Below are positions 9,488 to 19,581 of a stretch of 64,000 nucleotides of DNA, piece after piece. The first letter of the stretch is position 1. Each line of letters begins with the position of its first letter. The position numbers and the translations under genes were made by a program. The stretch is from Tissierellia bacterium (lineage in GTDB: Bacteria > Bacillota > Clostridia > Tissierellales > Sedimentibacteraceae). The notes under the pieces were generated by a model. The model searched no databases and was not told the origin of the DNA. It saw only the letters and a list, made by a program, of their open reading frames with translations. The stretch covers positions 1-64,000 of the forward strand of contig JAQVWY010000001.1 in NCBI GenBank assembly GCA_028709465.1, in the 5' to 3' direction.

Positions 9488-10768
9488 TTGAATATAGCAA
9501 TAATTGATGCTGACCTAATAGGCAGAAAACGACATAGGTTTCCTAATTTATGCTTAATGAAAATAAGTGGTTATGAAAAAGAACGTGGTAATGATGTTAT
9601 ATTAATAACTGATTATAGAGACTTATTTTCGGAATACATAGAATTACCTCAAGATATAGAACCTCATTTTTCATTTATAATGTATGATGATACTATTAAA
9701 AAGAAATTTGTAAGATACTATCAAGAAGAAAATATTATATATGACAAAATCTATATAAGTAAAGTATTTGAAGATACCCCAATTCCATTGCAAATAAAAC
9801 ATTTAGATAATGTTGTATATGGCGGTACAGGTTTTTATTATGATAATGCTTTAGATTTACCTTATGAAATAGAGCATCATATGCCTGATTATCATTTATA
9901 TGATGAATGGGTAAATCAAATGATGAATAATGGATGGAAAAGAAAAGAGTTTGAATACTATCTTGACTATTCAATTGGATATACAACAAGAGGATGCTTT
10001 AGACAGTGTTCGTTTTGTGTAAATAAAAAATATAAGAAAGTATTTCTACATTCATCAATTGATGAATTTTTAGATGAATCAAGACCATACATATGTTTAT
10101 TAGATGATAATGTTTTGGGATTTGGGTTATGGGAAAAGATATTAGATAGTTTAATAGCAACTAAAAAACCATTTCAATTTAAACAGGGTATGGATTTAAG
10201 AATAATGACAGATAAAAAAGCTAATAAATTATCTAAGGTCAAATATTATGGTGATTACATATTTGCTTTTGACCACATTAAAGATAAAGAATTGATAGAA
10301 GAAAAATTGGAATTATGGCGTAAATATAATAAAAATAAATCTACAAAACTATATGTGCTTTGTGCATATGATGAATCTGAAACATATAATGAAGAGTTTT
10401 GGTTAAAAGACATTGAGGATACTTTTAAACGTATATTCATATTAGCTAAATATAATTGTAAACCCTACATAATGAGATTTAAAAAATATGAGAATAGTCC
10501 GTATAGAGGTATATACATAAACCTTGCATCATGGGGTAATCAACCACACTTACTAAAGAAAATGTCGTTTAGACAATATAGTATTGAACGTGGTATGAAT
10601 GAAAAAGTATATAAACTTTATAAAGATAAATATGACAAATATTTAGAAGATGGTTATAAGAAGAATGCTTGTTGGAAGTACATGGAGAACTTCTCAACTG
10701 AACATTCAGAGATTGCAAATACATATTTTGATACACATTATTATGATATATTAAATAAATCCATATAA
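9488..10768 (+). CDS. radical SAM protein
   Basis: GYTTRGCFRQCSFCVNKK CxxxCxxC cluster motif; SD AAAGGAGG, TTG start. Confidence 0.85.
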   Translation: MNIAIIDADLIGRKRHRFPNLCLMKISGYEKERGNDVILITDYRDLFSEYIELPQDIEPHFSFIMYDDTIKKKFVRYYQEENIIYDKIYISKVFEDTPIPLQIKHLDNVVYGGTGFYYDNALDLPYEIEHHMPDYHLYDEWVNQMMNNGWKRKEFEYYLDYSIGYTTRGCFRQCSFCVNKKYKKVFLHSSIDEFLDESRPYICLLDDNVLGFGLWEKILDSLIATKKPFQFKQGMDLRIMTDKKANKLSKVKYYGDYIFAFDHIKDKELIEEKLELWRKYNKNKSTKLYVLCAYDESETYNEEFWLKDIEDTFKRIFILAKYNCKPYIMRFKKYENSPYRGIYINLASWGNQPHLLKKMSFRQYSIERGMNEKVYKLYKDKYDKYLEDGYKKNACWKYMENFSTEHSEIANTYFDTHYYDILNKSI

Positions 10769-10806
10769 AAGTTCAATTAGGTTGAAACTTATGAAAGGAG
10801 AAATAA

Positions 10807-11241
10807 ATGACCGTAAATAAAGTTATATGTTCAATGTATGCAAACTCACCTGAATCTATAGAAACAGATTTTATATTAATATATGAAGGTGATATTGTTA
10901 TCAAAGGTAAAACAGTTATAAAAGATTATTTAGACACTATAGAGTTAAATGGAAATTGTGAAGATATAAATATAAGAAAGTTTATTGATGAAAATGAGAC
11001 TATAATATGCGTTAACGCAAATGATTTGCCTAGATATTATACTTGTGAATTAACAAATTTCCCTATAGACAATCGTAAGAATGAATTTGTGAATAAAGAT
11101 ATTATAATTAAATTCCCTAAAGTAATGCTACATAGTAATTTTACATTTAACATGTCTTGTGATTATTCAAGTTTTAATTTTGATATGCAACCTCTATATG
11201 AAACTGAAACAGTAAAGATGTGTGATATTATATTACAATAA
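10807..11241 (+). CDS. hypothetical protein
   Basis: ORF with AAAGGAG SD. Confidence 0.6.
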   Translation: MTVNKVICSMYANSPESIETDFILIYEGDIVIKGKTVIKDYLDTIELNGNCEDINIRKFIDENETIICVNANDLPRYYTCELTNFPIDNRKNEFVNKDIIIKFPKVMLHSNFTFNMSCDYSSFNFDMQPLYETETVKMCDIILQ

Positions 11242-11278
11242 AAGCCTAGTTTTATCTAAATATAAGAAAGGAGAATTT

Positions 11279-11482
11279 ATGATTAAATATATAAAACAAT
11301 TCAATATAAATTATTGGTTCAATAAAGGTTTGAATATAGATTTTTATTGGTTGATTAATGATAAAAATGAATCTGAAAAACAATTAAAGTTAACTATTTG
11401 GGAAGTGCATAAATTCCCTGAATATGATGATGGTTGGTATAGTAGTTGGTGGAAACATATTGTGTTGTGGCGAAGTAAATAG
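11279..11482 (+). CDS. Trp-rich small protein, paralog A (67 aa)
   Basis: SD AAAGGAG; TIWEVHKFPEYDDGWYSSWWKHIVLW similar to 11773-12015 product. Confidence 0.65.
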   Translation: MIKYIKQFNINYWFNKGLNIDFYWLINDKNESEKQLKLTIWEVHKFPEYDDGWYSSWWKHIVLWRSK

Positions 11483-11535
11483 AAAATAAACTTTAAATCA
11501 AAACTTACTTTTATACAAACAGAAAGGAGAAGTAG

Positions 11536-11763
11536 ATGAAAGCGTATGAATTAGCAAAGAAAATATACCCTTCACTTAGTAAACAGGATTTTATAGAACA
11601 AACTTGTCCTGATGTTTTACAAATAACAGATAAAATAAATTGTGATAAGTATAAAACTGTTGTTGATGATAAATGTGTAAAATGTTGGGAACAAGAAGTT
11701 AGTGATGAAAGGGCAGAGTGGTTGTTGGAGGCTAATAGGATGTGTAAATATTTGTGTGGGTAG
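11536..11763 (+). CDS. small Cys-containing protein (75 aa)
   Basis: ORF with AAAGGAG SD. Confidence 0.55.
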   Translation: MKAYELAKKIYPSLSKQDFIEQTCPDVLQITDKINCDKYKTVVDDKCVKCWEQEVSDERAEWLLEANRMCKYLCG

Positions 11764-11772
11764 GGGGTATAA

Positions 11773-12015
11773 ATGACAAATATAAAATATTTAAGCATTT
11801 TCTATTGGTTTGATAAGAAGTTAGATTTGTATTTATCTTGGAGATTCAATTGTTACACTAAGCAGAAAGAATTGATATTAAGTGTTTGGAAGGTACATAG
11901 ATTAAGAGATTATAAGGGATATGAGGATGAGTGGGGTAGTAGTTGGTGGAGGCATTGGGTGGTTTGGAAGTGTAGGTATGAGGGGGAAAATAATAATTAT
12001 AATAAATTAATATAA
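11773..12015 (+). CDS. Trp-rich small protein, paralog B (80 aa)
   Basis: SVWKVHRLRDYKGYEDEWGSSWWRHWVVW paralogous to 11279-11482. Confidence 0.6.
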   Translation: MTNIKYLSIFYWFDKKLDLYLSWRFNCYTKQKELILSVWKVHRLRDYKGYEDEWGSSWWRHWVVWKCRYEGENNNYNKLI

Positions 12016-12035
12016 ATATATAAAGGAGAAAAATA

Positions 12036-14168
12036 TTGAATTATGAAAATGTAACTTTGTGGTTTGCTAAAGATAATAATGACAAAATAATTACTATAGA
12101 CGAAATTAATGATAATAATAAAAATGATACATATTTATGCCCTATGTGTGGTTCAAATTTAATACCAAAAGCCACTAAATCAAAAAAAGTAAGTTCACAC
12201 TTTGCTCATATTGATGCAAGTAAATGTAACTCTGAAACAATGATACATTGGTGGTTTAAGAATAAGTTTCTAATTGAAGGAGATAAATTTGTTGTTAAGT
12301 CAGATTTAGAGAGGGAATATGTTTGTAAAGAAGTGTTAATTGAGCAGTCTATTAATGTAAGGGATAAGGTTTATAGACCAGACGTAATTATATTAACTGA
12401 ATGCGGGAAAACTATATATTTTGAAATGGATTATACCAATAAAAAGAAATTAGAAGATTACATAGATATGTGGCTAGAGTTAAAGAATATTGTTGTTGAA
12501 GTTGATATAAAACAGTTAATGCTGAAAAATAGAGTTCCTGTGTTTAAGGCTTTGTTTTATAATAGCAAATGTTTTATAAATAAAGAAGATATTAATTATT
12601 ATAATCGGGTTAATAAATATAAAAATGAATTTGAAACAAAAGATAATTATGAATTTTATAAAAGTGACTTAGAAAAATTAAATTGGATTTGGACAGATAT
12701 TAAAAAATATAAAAATAGTGAAATAAACATATATGAATTAATTGAGTTAATACAAGAAATAGAAACTAACGAGTGTAGAAAAATTTTATTAGATTTGTTA
12801 AAAAAATTAAAATGTAATAATATTATTGATGACTATATTAATGATTTAAAAAACAAGATATATAAAATTATAAAGTCATGTTCAATAAAATATAATATAG
12901 ATGGTGTTATTTTGGATTATTCTATAAATATTCCAAAATCAGCATATGATAAAATATTTAATGGGTTTATATTAAAAATAAAAAATAAAGAATATTTTGT
13001 AAAAAATATCAATGAAATACAATCGTATTTTTATGATAAATGTAATGTTGAATCTAGTAAAATTTTATTAAACAAGAAATTTTTAGATATTAATGAAGAA
13101 TATGATTACAAAAAGTTATGTCCTGATATTGATTGTAAGTCACATCAAGTAGAAGTGTCAGTAGAAGGGGAAACCATTGAGGGAATATATATTAAAGTAA
13201 AACATCTTGGTGGAGAATTTAATATTAATGATAATATCCACGAAATCATAAGAAGTCACACGTTTTTAACTAAAAACGAGGCAATATTATTTAATAAAAT
13301 AACTAAAGAGATAAAATTAGAACTGTCAGATTATCTAAATAATTGGGAAATTTACTCAACAATTTCGGCATTTAATGATTATTCAATTGAATTGAGAGCA
13401 AAAGTTCATAATGAAATTAAAAAGTATTGTGGTAATGTTTATTGTCATATTTCCTTGTACAATTCAAAATATGGAACAAATAAAGGTTTAAATATTAATT
13501 ATCGAAACTGTGAATATATTTATGTCAATGATGATAGTTTAAAGGAATTGAAATCTATTATATTAAATCAATTTAAATGGATTATGGAAAGAAAAATACC
13601 GATAGCAGAACATATATTTACTAAATATTTATTACCTTATGATATTTCTTTTATTTCCAAGACTGTAAATCCTAATATTAAAATGAAAATAAAATCTTCA
13701 GATACTGTGTTGATTAATATTAAGAATAGCAAAAAAGAAAGTATTGAACTTTTATTAAGAAATAATACTCTATATGCAGATTATTCTAAAATAGAATTTA
13801 GAACATGGAAGGTTTTGGAAAAATACTTATTAGATATTAATGAGGTTATTAATATTGGACAATCAAAAGAAATAAATGAATTAATATATAATCTTAACAA
13901 AAATTATTCATCTTTAAAAATTCCTGATTATATATCTAAAAAATATTATGACGCAAAATATAGTGTAATCAGTTATATTAAAGACAATACTTCTATAATA
14001 GAGTTAATACTTTGTGACTATTATGGTAGTCCAATCGGAAATGGAACGATTGATAAATTTTATATAGAAAGTGTTTATAATACAAATTTGATTGAAAGCG
14101 ATATAAGAAAAAGTTTTAGTAATGCAGTTAGAAATATGGTTTATAATAATGGAGGACAAAATTATTGA
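12036..14168 (+). CDS. CoiA-like putative nuclease
   Basis: CPMCGSNLIPKATKSKKVSSHFAH zinc/CoiA N-terminal signature; VYRPDVIILTECGKTIYFEMD PD-(D/E)XK-like core; SD + TTG start. Confidence 0.7.
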   Translation: MNYENVTLWFAKDNNDKIITIDEINDNNKNDTYLCPMCGSNLIPKATKSKKVSSHFAHIDASKCNSETMIHWWFKNKFLIEGDKFVVKSDLEREYVCKEVLIEQSINVRDKVYRPDVIILTECGKTIYFEMDYTNKKKLEDYIDMWLELKNIVVEVDIKQLMLKNRVPVFKALFYNSKCFINKEDINYYNRVNKYKNEFETKDNYEFYKSDLEKLNWIWTDIKKYKNSEINIYELIELIQEIETNECRKILLDLLKKLKCNNIIDDYINDLKNKIYKIIKSCSIKYNIDGVILDYSINIPKSAYDKIFNGFILKIKNKEYFVKNINEIQSYFYDKCNVESSKILLNKKFLDINEEYDYKKLCPDIDCKSHQVEVSVEGETIEGIYIKVKHLGGEFNINDNIHEIIRSHTFLTKNEAILFNKITKEIKLELSDYLNNWEIYSTISAFNDYSIELRAKVHNEIKKYCGNVYCHISLYNSKYGTNKGLNINYRNCEYIYVNDDSLKELKSIILNQFKWIMERKIPIAEHIFTKYLLPYDISFISKTVNPNIKMKIKSSDTVLINIKNSKKESIELLLRNNTLYADYSKIEFRTWKVLEKYLLDINEVINIGQSKEINELIYNLNKNYSSLKIPDYISKKYYDAKYSVISYIKDNTSIIELILCDYYGSPIGNGTIDKFYIESVYNTNLIESDIRKSFSNAVRNMVYNNGGQNY

Positions 14169-16888
14169 AAACTAAAATGTATAAGGTATTAAAAATAAAA
14201 TTGTCAACTTTAATATCTAATGACTATAACTTAAAAGAATTTACACCTTCAAAATTGAAAATGAAATTAATAATGCAACAGGATAATTCAATATTTAGAC
14301 ATATTAATAAAATTAATAGCGATAATGAAAAAGTAGGGAAACATGATTATATAAAAGATATTATTTTTATTAATATTGACAGAAGTGTCACAATGGAAGA
14401 ATGGCAAATACAAAAGAAAATTGAAGAACAAAGAAAAAAATATGAAGAAAGACTTACAGAATTTGAGAAAAATCCAAATGATAAAAATAAAAAAATAAAC
14501 GAGTATAAAGAATATGTAGATGGTAAAACAGCCTTAACAAAAATTATAAAAAACGGATTTATTTATAATGGTATTTTATATAAAAGATTTGGTAAAAGTA
14601 GTTCAATGGCTCACAATTCTGTAATAGCTTTTGTTTCTGAAAATATATTTGATAAATTATTTGATACTACCACTATGGGAATTGATTTACAGAAACCTAT
14701 GGTACTTAGCAAGTTTGAAGCATATAGGGGATTACTTTTTTCTTCAAGCGTAGTTATTCAAAATGAATTGCCTTATATAGTATTAGTAAAAGATTATGAT
14801 AAATATATTCCTAATCAACAAATCAAATATACTATTGAAGAGGATTCAGAATATTTATCTAAATATACAAATCAAATAGTAAAAACTAAAAAGTACCCAA
14901 TATATTCAGGCACAGATAGTGTAAAAATATCTTGTTTTGATGGAATGGGTATTCATAGTAAAAAGATGGGATATAAATTTGAAGATATTTTAGGATTTAG
15001 ATATCCCACAGTACAGATTCGTTCTCCATATATGAAAGGTTTAAGTATAGAGTTTAATTTTCATAAGTATTTTAAGGAAATTTTACATAAAGATTTTATA
15101 ATAGACGCTTTTGGAAAAAGGCATGATATTAAGGATGTTGATTGTATATATACTCTATCTATGTGGAAGGGAGAAAATTATTTTAATAGTTGGGATGAAT
15201 ATAAAGATAAGTTTAAAGAATATAAACATGAATTTTGTGTAAGTAAATATTCAAGACCAACACAAAATGAAAAATTAATGACAAGAGCCAATTTTCAATA
15301 CCTACAAAGTTTAACCAAACTAGATAAAAATAAAATACTTGATTTAGCAAGTTATAGTAAAGAATACATTGAAAAAATTATTAATGGAGATTTACTTTAT
15401 TCTTTATTATTCTTAGGATTATCAGAAAATAGTGAAAGTGAAAGTCAGGAAATTGATAGCTACTATATGGAAGCTGTTAAAATTAATCCACATATGTTAA
15501 AGGATAAAACAATACAAAAGAGTTTATATAATCTACTTAAAAAGACTATTAACGGTTATAAACTAGGTAGATTATTTGTAGAGGCACACTATTCTATGGT
15601 TTATGGAGATTTAAAATTATTTATAGAGCACATAGCAGAATTAGAACCAGTTGGAATTTTAAAAGCTGGAGAATTCTATTCGCCTAATTATGACGGAAAT
15701 TATACTGGTTTTAGGTCTCCGCTAGTTCATAAGTCAGAAGTGAATAAAATGAATTTTATAAAAAATAATTGGTTAAATAAATGGTGTGAGCATCTTGACA
15801 ATCTAATAATGCTAAATGGATATGATATTTCAATGCCACGTATGGGTGGAATGGATTTAGACGGGGACATTATTTGGGTTACAAAAAATAGCATTATCTA
15901 TAACTCTATAGAAGATGAAGATATTGCTGTTGTTGTTGATAAGGATGATAAAGCATTGGCGTCAAAAACAATATATAGTATTGATGAGTTAATAGAATAT
16001 GAAAGTAGAACTCTTTCACAAAGAATAGGAGAGATAACAAATATTTCTACTGGATTTTCTAATCAAACACCCAATAGTGAAAAATCGAAAAAATATATTG
16101 ATGACCAAAATGTATTTTTAAGAGTTGCACAGGGACATGAAATTGATAGTATTAAAACAGGAACAAAATATGTAATAGCACCTTATTATAAAAATGTTAA
16201 ATTGCCTTATTTTCTTATTTATAGATATCCAAAAGAAAAGGCATTTTTAAAAAAGATTAAAAAAGAGAATGAAGAAAAAAAGAATAATGGAGAGCAAGCA
16301 GACAGATATAATGTATCTTTTACACATTCTCCTATGAATGAATTATGTTGGAATATAGAAAAATGGGAAATAGAAATATTAAGTAAATTTTCAAAGTCTT
16401 CTTCCATTGATACATATAAATTACTTATGAATAAAAATGTAGAACATATTGATGAAGAATACTGGATAGTAAAACAAGTTTATAAAGAATTCAACTCTGA
16501 TTATAGGGCTATTATTAAAGAATATAAAACTAGTCATGATATTGATAAACGTATTATGTCTCTATATGATGATTATAAATCCAGAATTTATAAATTAGAT
16601 ATTGATAAAGAAAGATTGGTAAATTACTGTGTATTAGTATCTTATATCAAAGATAAAGAAGATTTAAAAAAAGATAAAAATCGTATAGAAAAAGCTCAAG
16701 TAAAAGGTAAAACTATTAAAGCACATGATAAATCGAGTAAATTTGCGTGGATTGTAGTTCCAGAACAAATAATAAACAATCTTAAAATAAATTCTCCAGA
16801 TAATACTATTAATATTGTTGAAGATAAGAATGGAGAAGAATATTTAGGTCGTAAATATATATTTGAAAAAGCGGAGGAAGTTATTTGA
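14165..16888 (+). CDS. single-subunit RNA polymerase, YonO-like (QDE-1/cellular RdRP-type double-psi-barrel fold)
   Basis: CFDGMGIHSKKMG..., TVQIRSPYMKGLSIEF, and GMDLDGDIIWV (DLDGD at 15854-15868) in the order seen in QDE-1/RDR/YonO enzymes. Confidence 0.8.
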   Translation: MKTKMYKVLKIKLSTLISNDYNLKEFTPSKLKMKLIMQQDNSIFRHINKINSDNEKVGKHDYIKDIIFINIDRSVTMEEWQIQKKIEEQRKKYEERLTEFEKNPNDKNKKINEYKEYVDGKTALTKIIKNGFIYNGILYKRFGKSSSMAHNSVIAFVSENIFDKLFDTTTMGIDLQKPMVLSKFEAYRGLLFSSSVVIQNELPYIVLVKDYDKYIPNQQIKYTIEEDSEYLSKYTNQIVKTKKYPIYSGTDSVKISCFDGMGIHSKKMGYKFEDILGFRYPTVQIRSPYMKGLSIEFNFHKYFKEILHKDFIIDAFGKRHDIKDVDCIYTLSMWKGENYFNSWDEYKDKFKEYKHEFCVSKYSRPTQNEKLMTRANFQYLQSLTKLDKNKILDLASYSKEYIEKIINGDLLYSLLFLGLSENSESESQEIDSYYMEAVKINPHMLKDKTIQKSLYNLLKKTINGYKLGRLFVEAHYSMVYGDLKLFIEHIAELEPVGILKAGEFYSPNYDGNYTGFRSPLVHKSEVNKMNFIKNNWLNKWCEHLDNLIMLNGYDISMPRMGGMDLDGDIIWVTKNSIIYNSIEDEDIAVVVDKDDKALASKTIYSIDELIEYESRTLSQRIGEITNISTGFSNQTPNSEKSKKYIDDQNVFLRVAQGHEIDSIKTGTKYVIAPYYKNVKLPYFLIYRYPKEKAFLKKIKKENEEKKNNGEQADRYNVSFTHSPMNELCWNIEKWEIEILSKFSKSSSIDTYKLLMNKNVEHIDEEYWIVKQVYKEFNSDYRAIIKEYKTSHDIDKRIMSLYDDYKSRIYKLDIDKERLVNYCVLVSYIKDKEDLKKDKNRIEKAQVKGKTIKAHDKSSKFAWIVVPEQIINNLKINSPDNTINIVEDKNGEEYLGRKYIFEKAEEVI

Positions 16889-17637
16889 TAAACGAATTAA
16901 AACAATCTTTAGAATTATTACAAAGTGGACTTAATGAACATATATATTTAAGAAAAGCATTAATGACATTGAGTAAATACTATAGATATAGAGGATATGA
17001 TAAAGAATTAAATAAAAAAATGCTTATAGAGTGGGTATCAAATCAAAATGAAGATTACTATGGTAGTAAATATTATAGATATTCTTGGGATGATATATTA
17101 AAATTTATTGATGAAATTAACGATAGTACATATAAAAATAATTATAAATTTATTGATAGGATAGAAGTACCTGTAACACTTGGCGAAATGAGAGAAATAA
17201 ACATGCTTAAAAATAAAGGAGATAAAATTGTTGCTTTTGCTATGATATTTTTAAGTAAGGTTTATAACAATGAAAATGGAGAATTTTATTGTAGTTATGA
17301 TAAAATATCAAAACTAGTTAATATGTCGGACAGACAAGTTAGAACAGTTATTAATAATTTGGCTGAATATAGTGTAATAAAAATTATAAGAAGAAATCAT
17401 ATAAAAAAAAGTATAAAGGTTGAAAGGGGATATAAGGTATATAAAAATCCTAATGTTTATAAAATACTTTTGAAAAGTAATGAACAAATTATATATATGA
17501 TAAACGATGAAAAATATTTACTAGATGATTTTTATAATATATATAAAGAATGTGTGGAAAAACACAATTTCAAAATTAGTAAAAAGTTTAAAAGTAAATT
17601 ATATAAATTTGTTACGAGTAAAGTGATAAGTATATAA
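16885..17637 (+). CDS. winged-helix DNA-binding protein
   Basis: YCSYDKISKLVNMSDRQVRTVINNLAEYSVIKIIRR HTH; overlaps RNAP stop. Confidence 0.6.
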   Translation: MINELKQSLELLQSGLNEHIYLRKALMTLSKYYRYRGYDKELNKKMLIEWVSNQNEDYYGSKYYRYSWDDILKFIDEINDSTYKNNYKFIDRIEVPVTLGEMREINMLKNKGDKIVAFAMIFLSKVYNNENGEFYCSYDKISKLVNMSDRQVRTVINNLAEYSVIKIIRRNHIKKSIKVERGYKVYKNPNVYKILLKSNEQIIYMINDEKYLLDDFYNIYKECVEKHNFKISKKFKSKLYKFVTSKVISI

Positions 17638-17743
17638 TATAGGAAATTTTGAACCATAAATTATATATTTATATTAATACCTTAAAAATTAAATAAATAA
17701 TACAGACAATAAAAACAAAACTATAACTAAAGGAGAATGGTAT

Positions 17744-18412
17744 ATGACCAAAAAAATATCTGAGGATAATATGTTTTTTGGACTTAATTTAACCGATGAA
17801 CAAAGAGAATATAGAGATTCTATGTATTCAGGTGATTATGATATTATATTTTGTAATTCTGTAGCTGGCACAGGTAAGACTTTAATTGCTGTAGCAACAG
17901 CGAAGTTACTAATAGGAACTAATGGTTTTGATGGTTTGGTTTACATAATTTCACCAACAATGGAACAAAAACAAGGATTTCTGCCAGGTTCTTTAAATGA
18001 AAAAACAATGCCATATGGAGAACCTTTAGAACAAGCACTTATTAAAATTGGTGAACAACCAGAAAAGGCAATTAAACAATACTCTATGGCGGCAAATAAA
18101 AAAGGAACTGGTTGGGTTGATTGTATAAGTCATACTTTTTTAAGAGGTGTAAATTTTGAAAATAAAATTGTAATTGTTGATGAAATGCAAAATGCATATT
18201 TAGATGAGTGTAAAAAGATTTTAACTAGATGCGCAGACAATTGCCGAATAATTGCAATAGGTCATAGTGGGCAGATAGATATAACTAAGTATCCTGAAAG
18301 GTCAGGATTTGATAAGTATATTGAGCATTTTAAAGATATGAAAAGATGTAAGGTATGTAATCTTACTAGAAACTTTAGGGGTTGGGTATCAACTCATGCT
18401 GATAAATTATAA
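17744..18412 (+). CDS. phoH: PhoH-like ATPase
   Basis: NSVAGTGKTLIAVA Walker A, IVIVDEMQNA Walker B, SPTMEQKQGFLPG. Confidence 0.85.
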   Translation: MTKKISEDNMFFGLNLTDEQREYRDSMYSGDYDIIFCNSVAGTGKTLIAVATAKLLIGTNGFDGLVYIISPTMEQKQGFLPGSLNEKTMPYGEPLEQALIKIGEQPEKAIKQYSMAANKKGTGWVDCISHTFLRGVNFENKIVIVDEMQNAYLDECKKILTRCADNCRIIAIGHSGQIDITKYPERSGFDKYIEHFKDMKRCKVCNLTRNFRGWVSTHADKL

Positions 18413-18458
18413 ACTGTTAAATAAATATTAAATAAATTTTAAGGAGGAATAATAATTA

Positions 18459-18653
18459 ATGGCAAAGAAAATTAAGGAAACTATAATAACATCATATAAG
18501 ACAACGGCAGAAGGTACTTTTGATAATGAAAAATTTACAATTCAGCCGGAAGATGAAAATGAAACTGAATTGAAGAAGTTATTCAACAGATTTAATGGGG
18601 AATATGTAAAGATTACAATTGAGAAGAAAATTGAAAAAGAAGTAGAAGAATAG
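18459..18653 (+). CDS. small hypothetical protein (64 aa)
   Basis: ORF with AAGGAGG SD. Confidence 0.6.
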   Translation: MAKKIKETIITSYKTTAEGTFDNEKFTIQPEDENETELKKLFNRFNGEYVKITIEKKIEKEVEE

Positions 18654-18659
18654 GTATAA

Positions 18660-19290
18660 AATCCTAATATTGAATAAATTGGGTTAGCTACTCTAATATT
18701 GAAGTAAAGTAATTATCTATTCAGTTTAACTATACATGATGATATTACTAGTGTATAAAGAATGTACAGATAGTAGTCCCTGGATTCTCTGCGGCGGAGA
18801 GTTTAAATATGAGCCGAAACATAAAATCAGACATAATTTATAACTAATTTAGAGTTTAGTACTATGTACTAAATAAATCACTAATTCATTGACTACTTTA
18901 AAGTCACACATAGATAAACTTGTAAGTAGATAGTCTATGTGAAGAAGAAACTTACCTGAAACATGCATAGCTACCTGTCGTGTATGCGGATGAATTGCTG
19001 CTTGATATAAGCAACAGGTTTGTAAAGATAAATATATCTATCACAAATGGATAGATAATATTATATTTAGAATTCCTGCGGTAGTGGAAAATTTATTAAA
19101 TGGTGTTTCTCTACCAATAAATGAGTCCGATAAATGAGAGACGTTATAATCTAAGTTTGCGGTTAGCCTTTAAAACCGCACAAAACTTAGAATTGGTACT
19201 AAATTGATATTAATATTATTCATATTATTGAAGAACAAAAACGAAAGTTTTTATCGAGAGGGTGCCTGCACCATTCTCGATTTTTTTTTC
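18660..19290 (+). ncRNA. large structured noncoding RNA candidate (~630 nt)
   Basis: No ORF; hand-verified helices CACATAGA/TCTATGTG, TATCTATC/GATAGATA, CTAAGTTT-GCGGTT/AACCGC-AAACTTAG, pseudoknot ACCTGT/ACAGGT; ends in strong terminator. Confidence 0.6.
19253..19289 (+). terminator. Rho-independent terminator
   Basis: ATCGAGAGGGTGCCTGCACCATTCTCGAT followed by T9. Confidence 0.9.
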
Positions 19291-19401
19291 TTATTATTTA
19301 TTTATATTTATTATAATATTAGTAGGATTTATTTTATAAATGTTATAATAATGCTCAATTGAGTTAAAAGATAATAAAAGTTTGAGAGTATTATTTATGC
19401 T

Positions 19402-19553
19402 CTAGATAGAAGGTAGCTCTATCTTCCGGTCTGCGGACGTTAATATCTAGAATCTGCCTGAAATGGGATTACAGGTATAATAAAAAGTGCTACTCCCAAA
19501 TAAAAATAACTATAATCTAAAATGAAGCAGATGAGAGGAATTTCATCTGTTTT
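19402..19553 (+). ncRNA. riboswitch-like pseudoknotted leader candidate
   Basis: CTAGATA/TATCTAG closing helix, CCTG/CAGG hairpin whose loop TGGGA pairs with TCCCA outside (pseudoknot), then CAGATGA...TCATCTG-TTTT hairpin. Confidence 0.5.
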
Positions 19554-19581
19554 AAATGAGTGAGGTATGAATTAAAAACAA

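Noticed and set aside
19116-19150. Possible hammerhead ribozyme (ATGAGTCCGATAAATGAGAGACG)
   Set aside because: Lacks the CUGAUGA...GAAA core arrangement with required stems.
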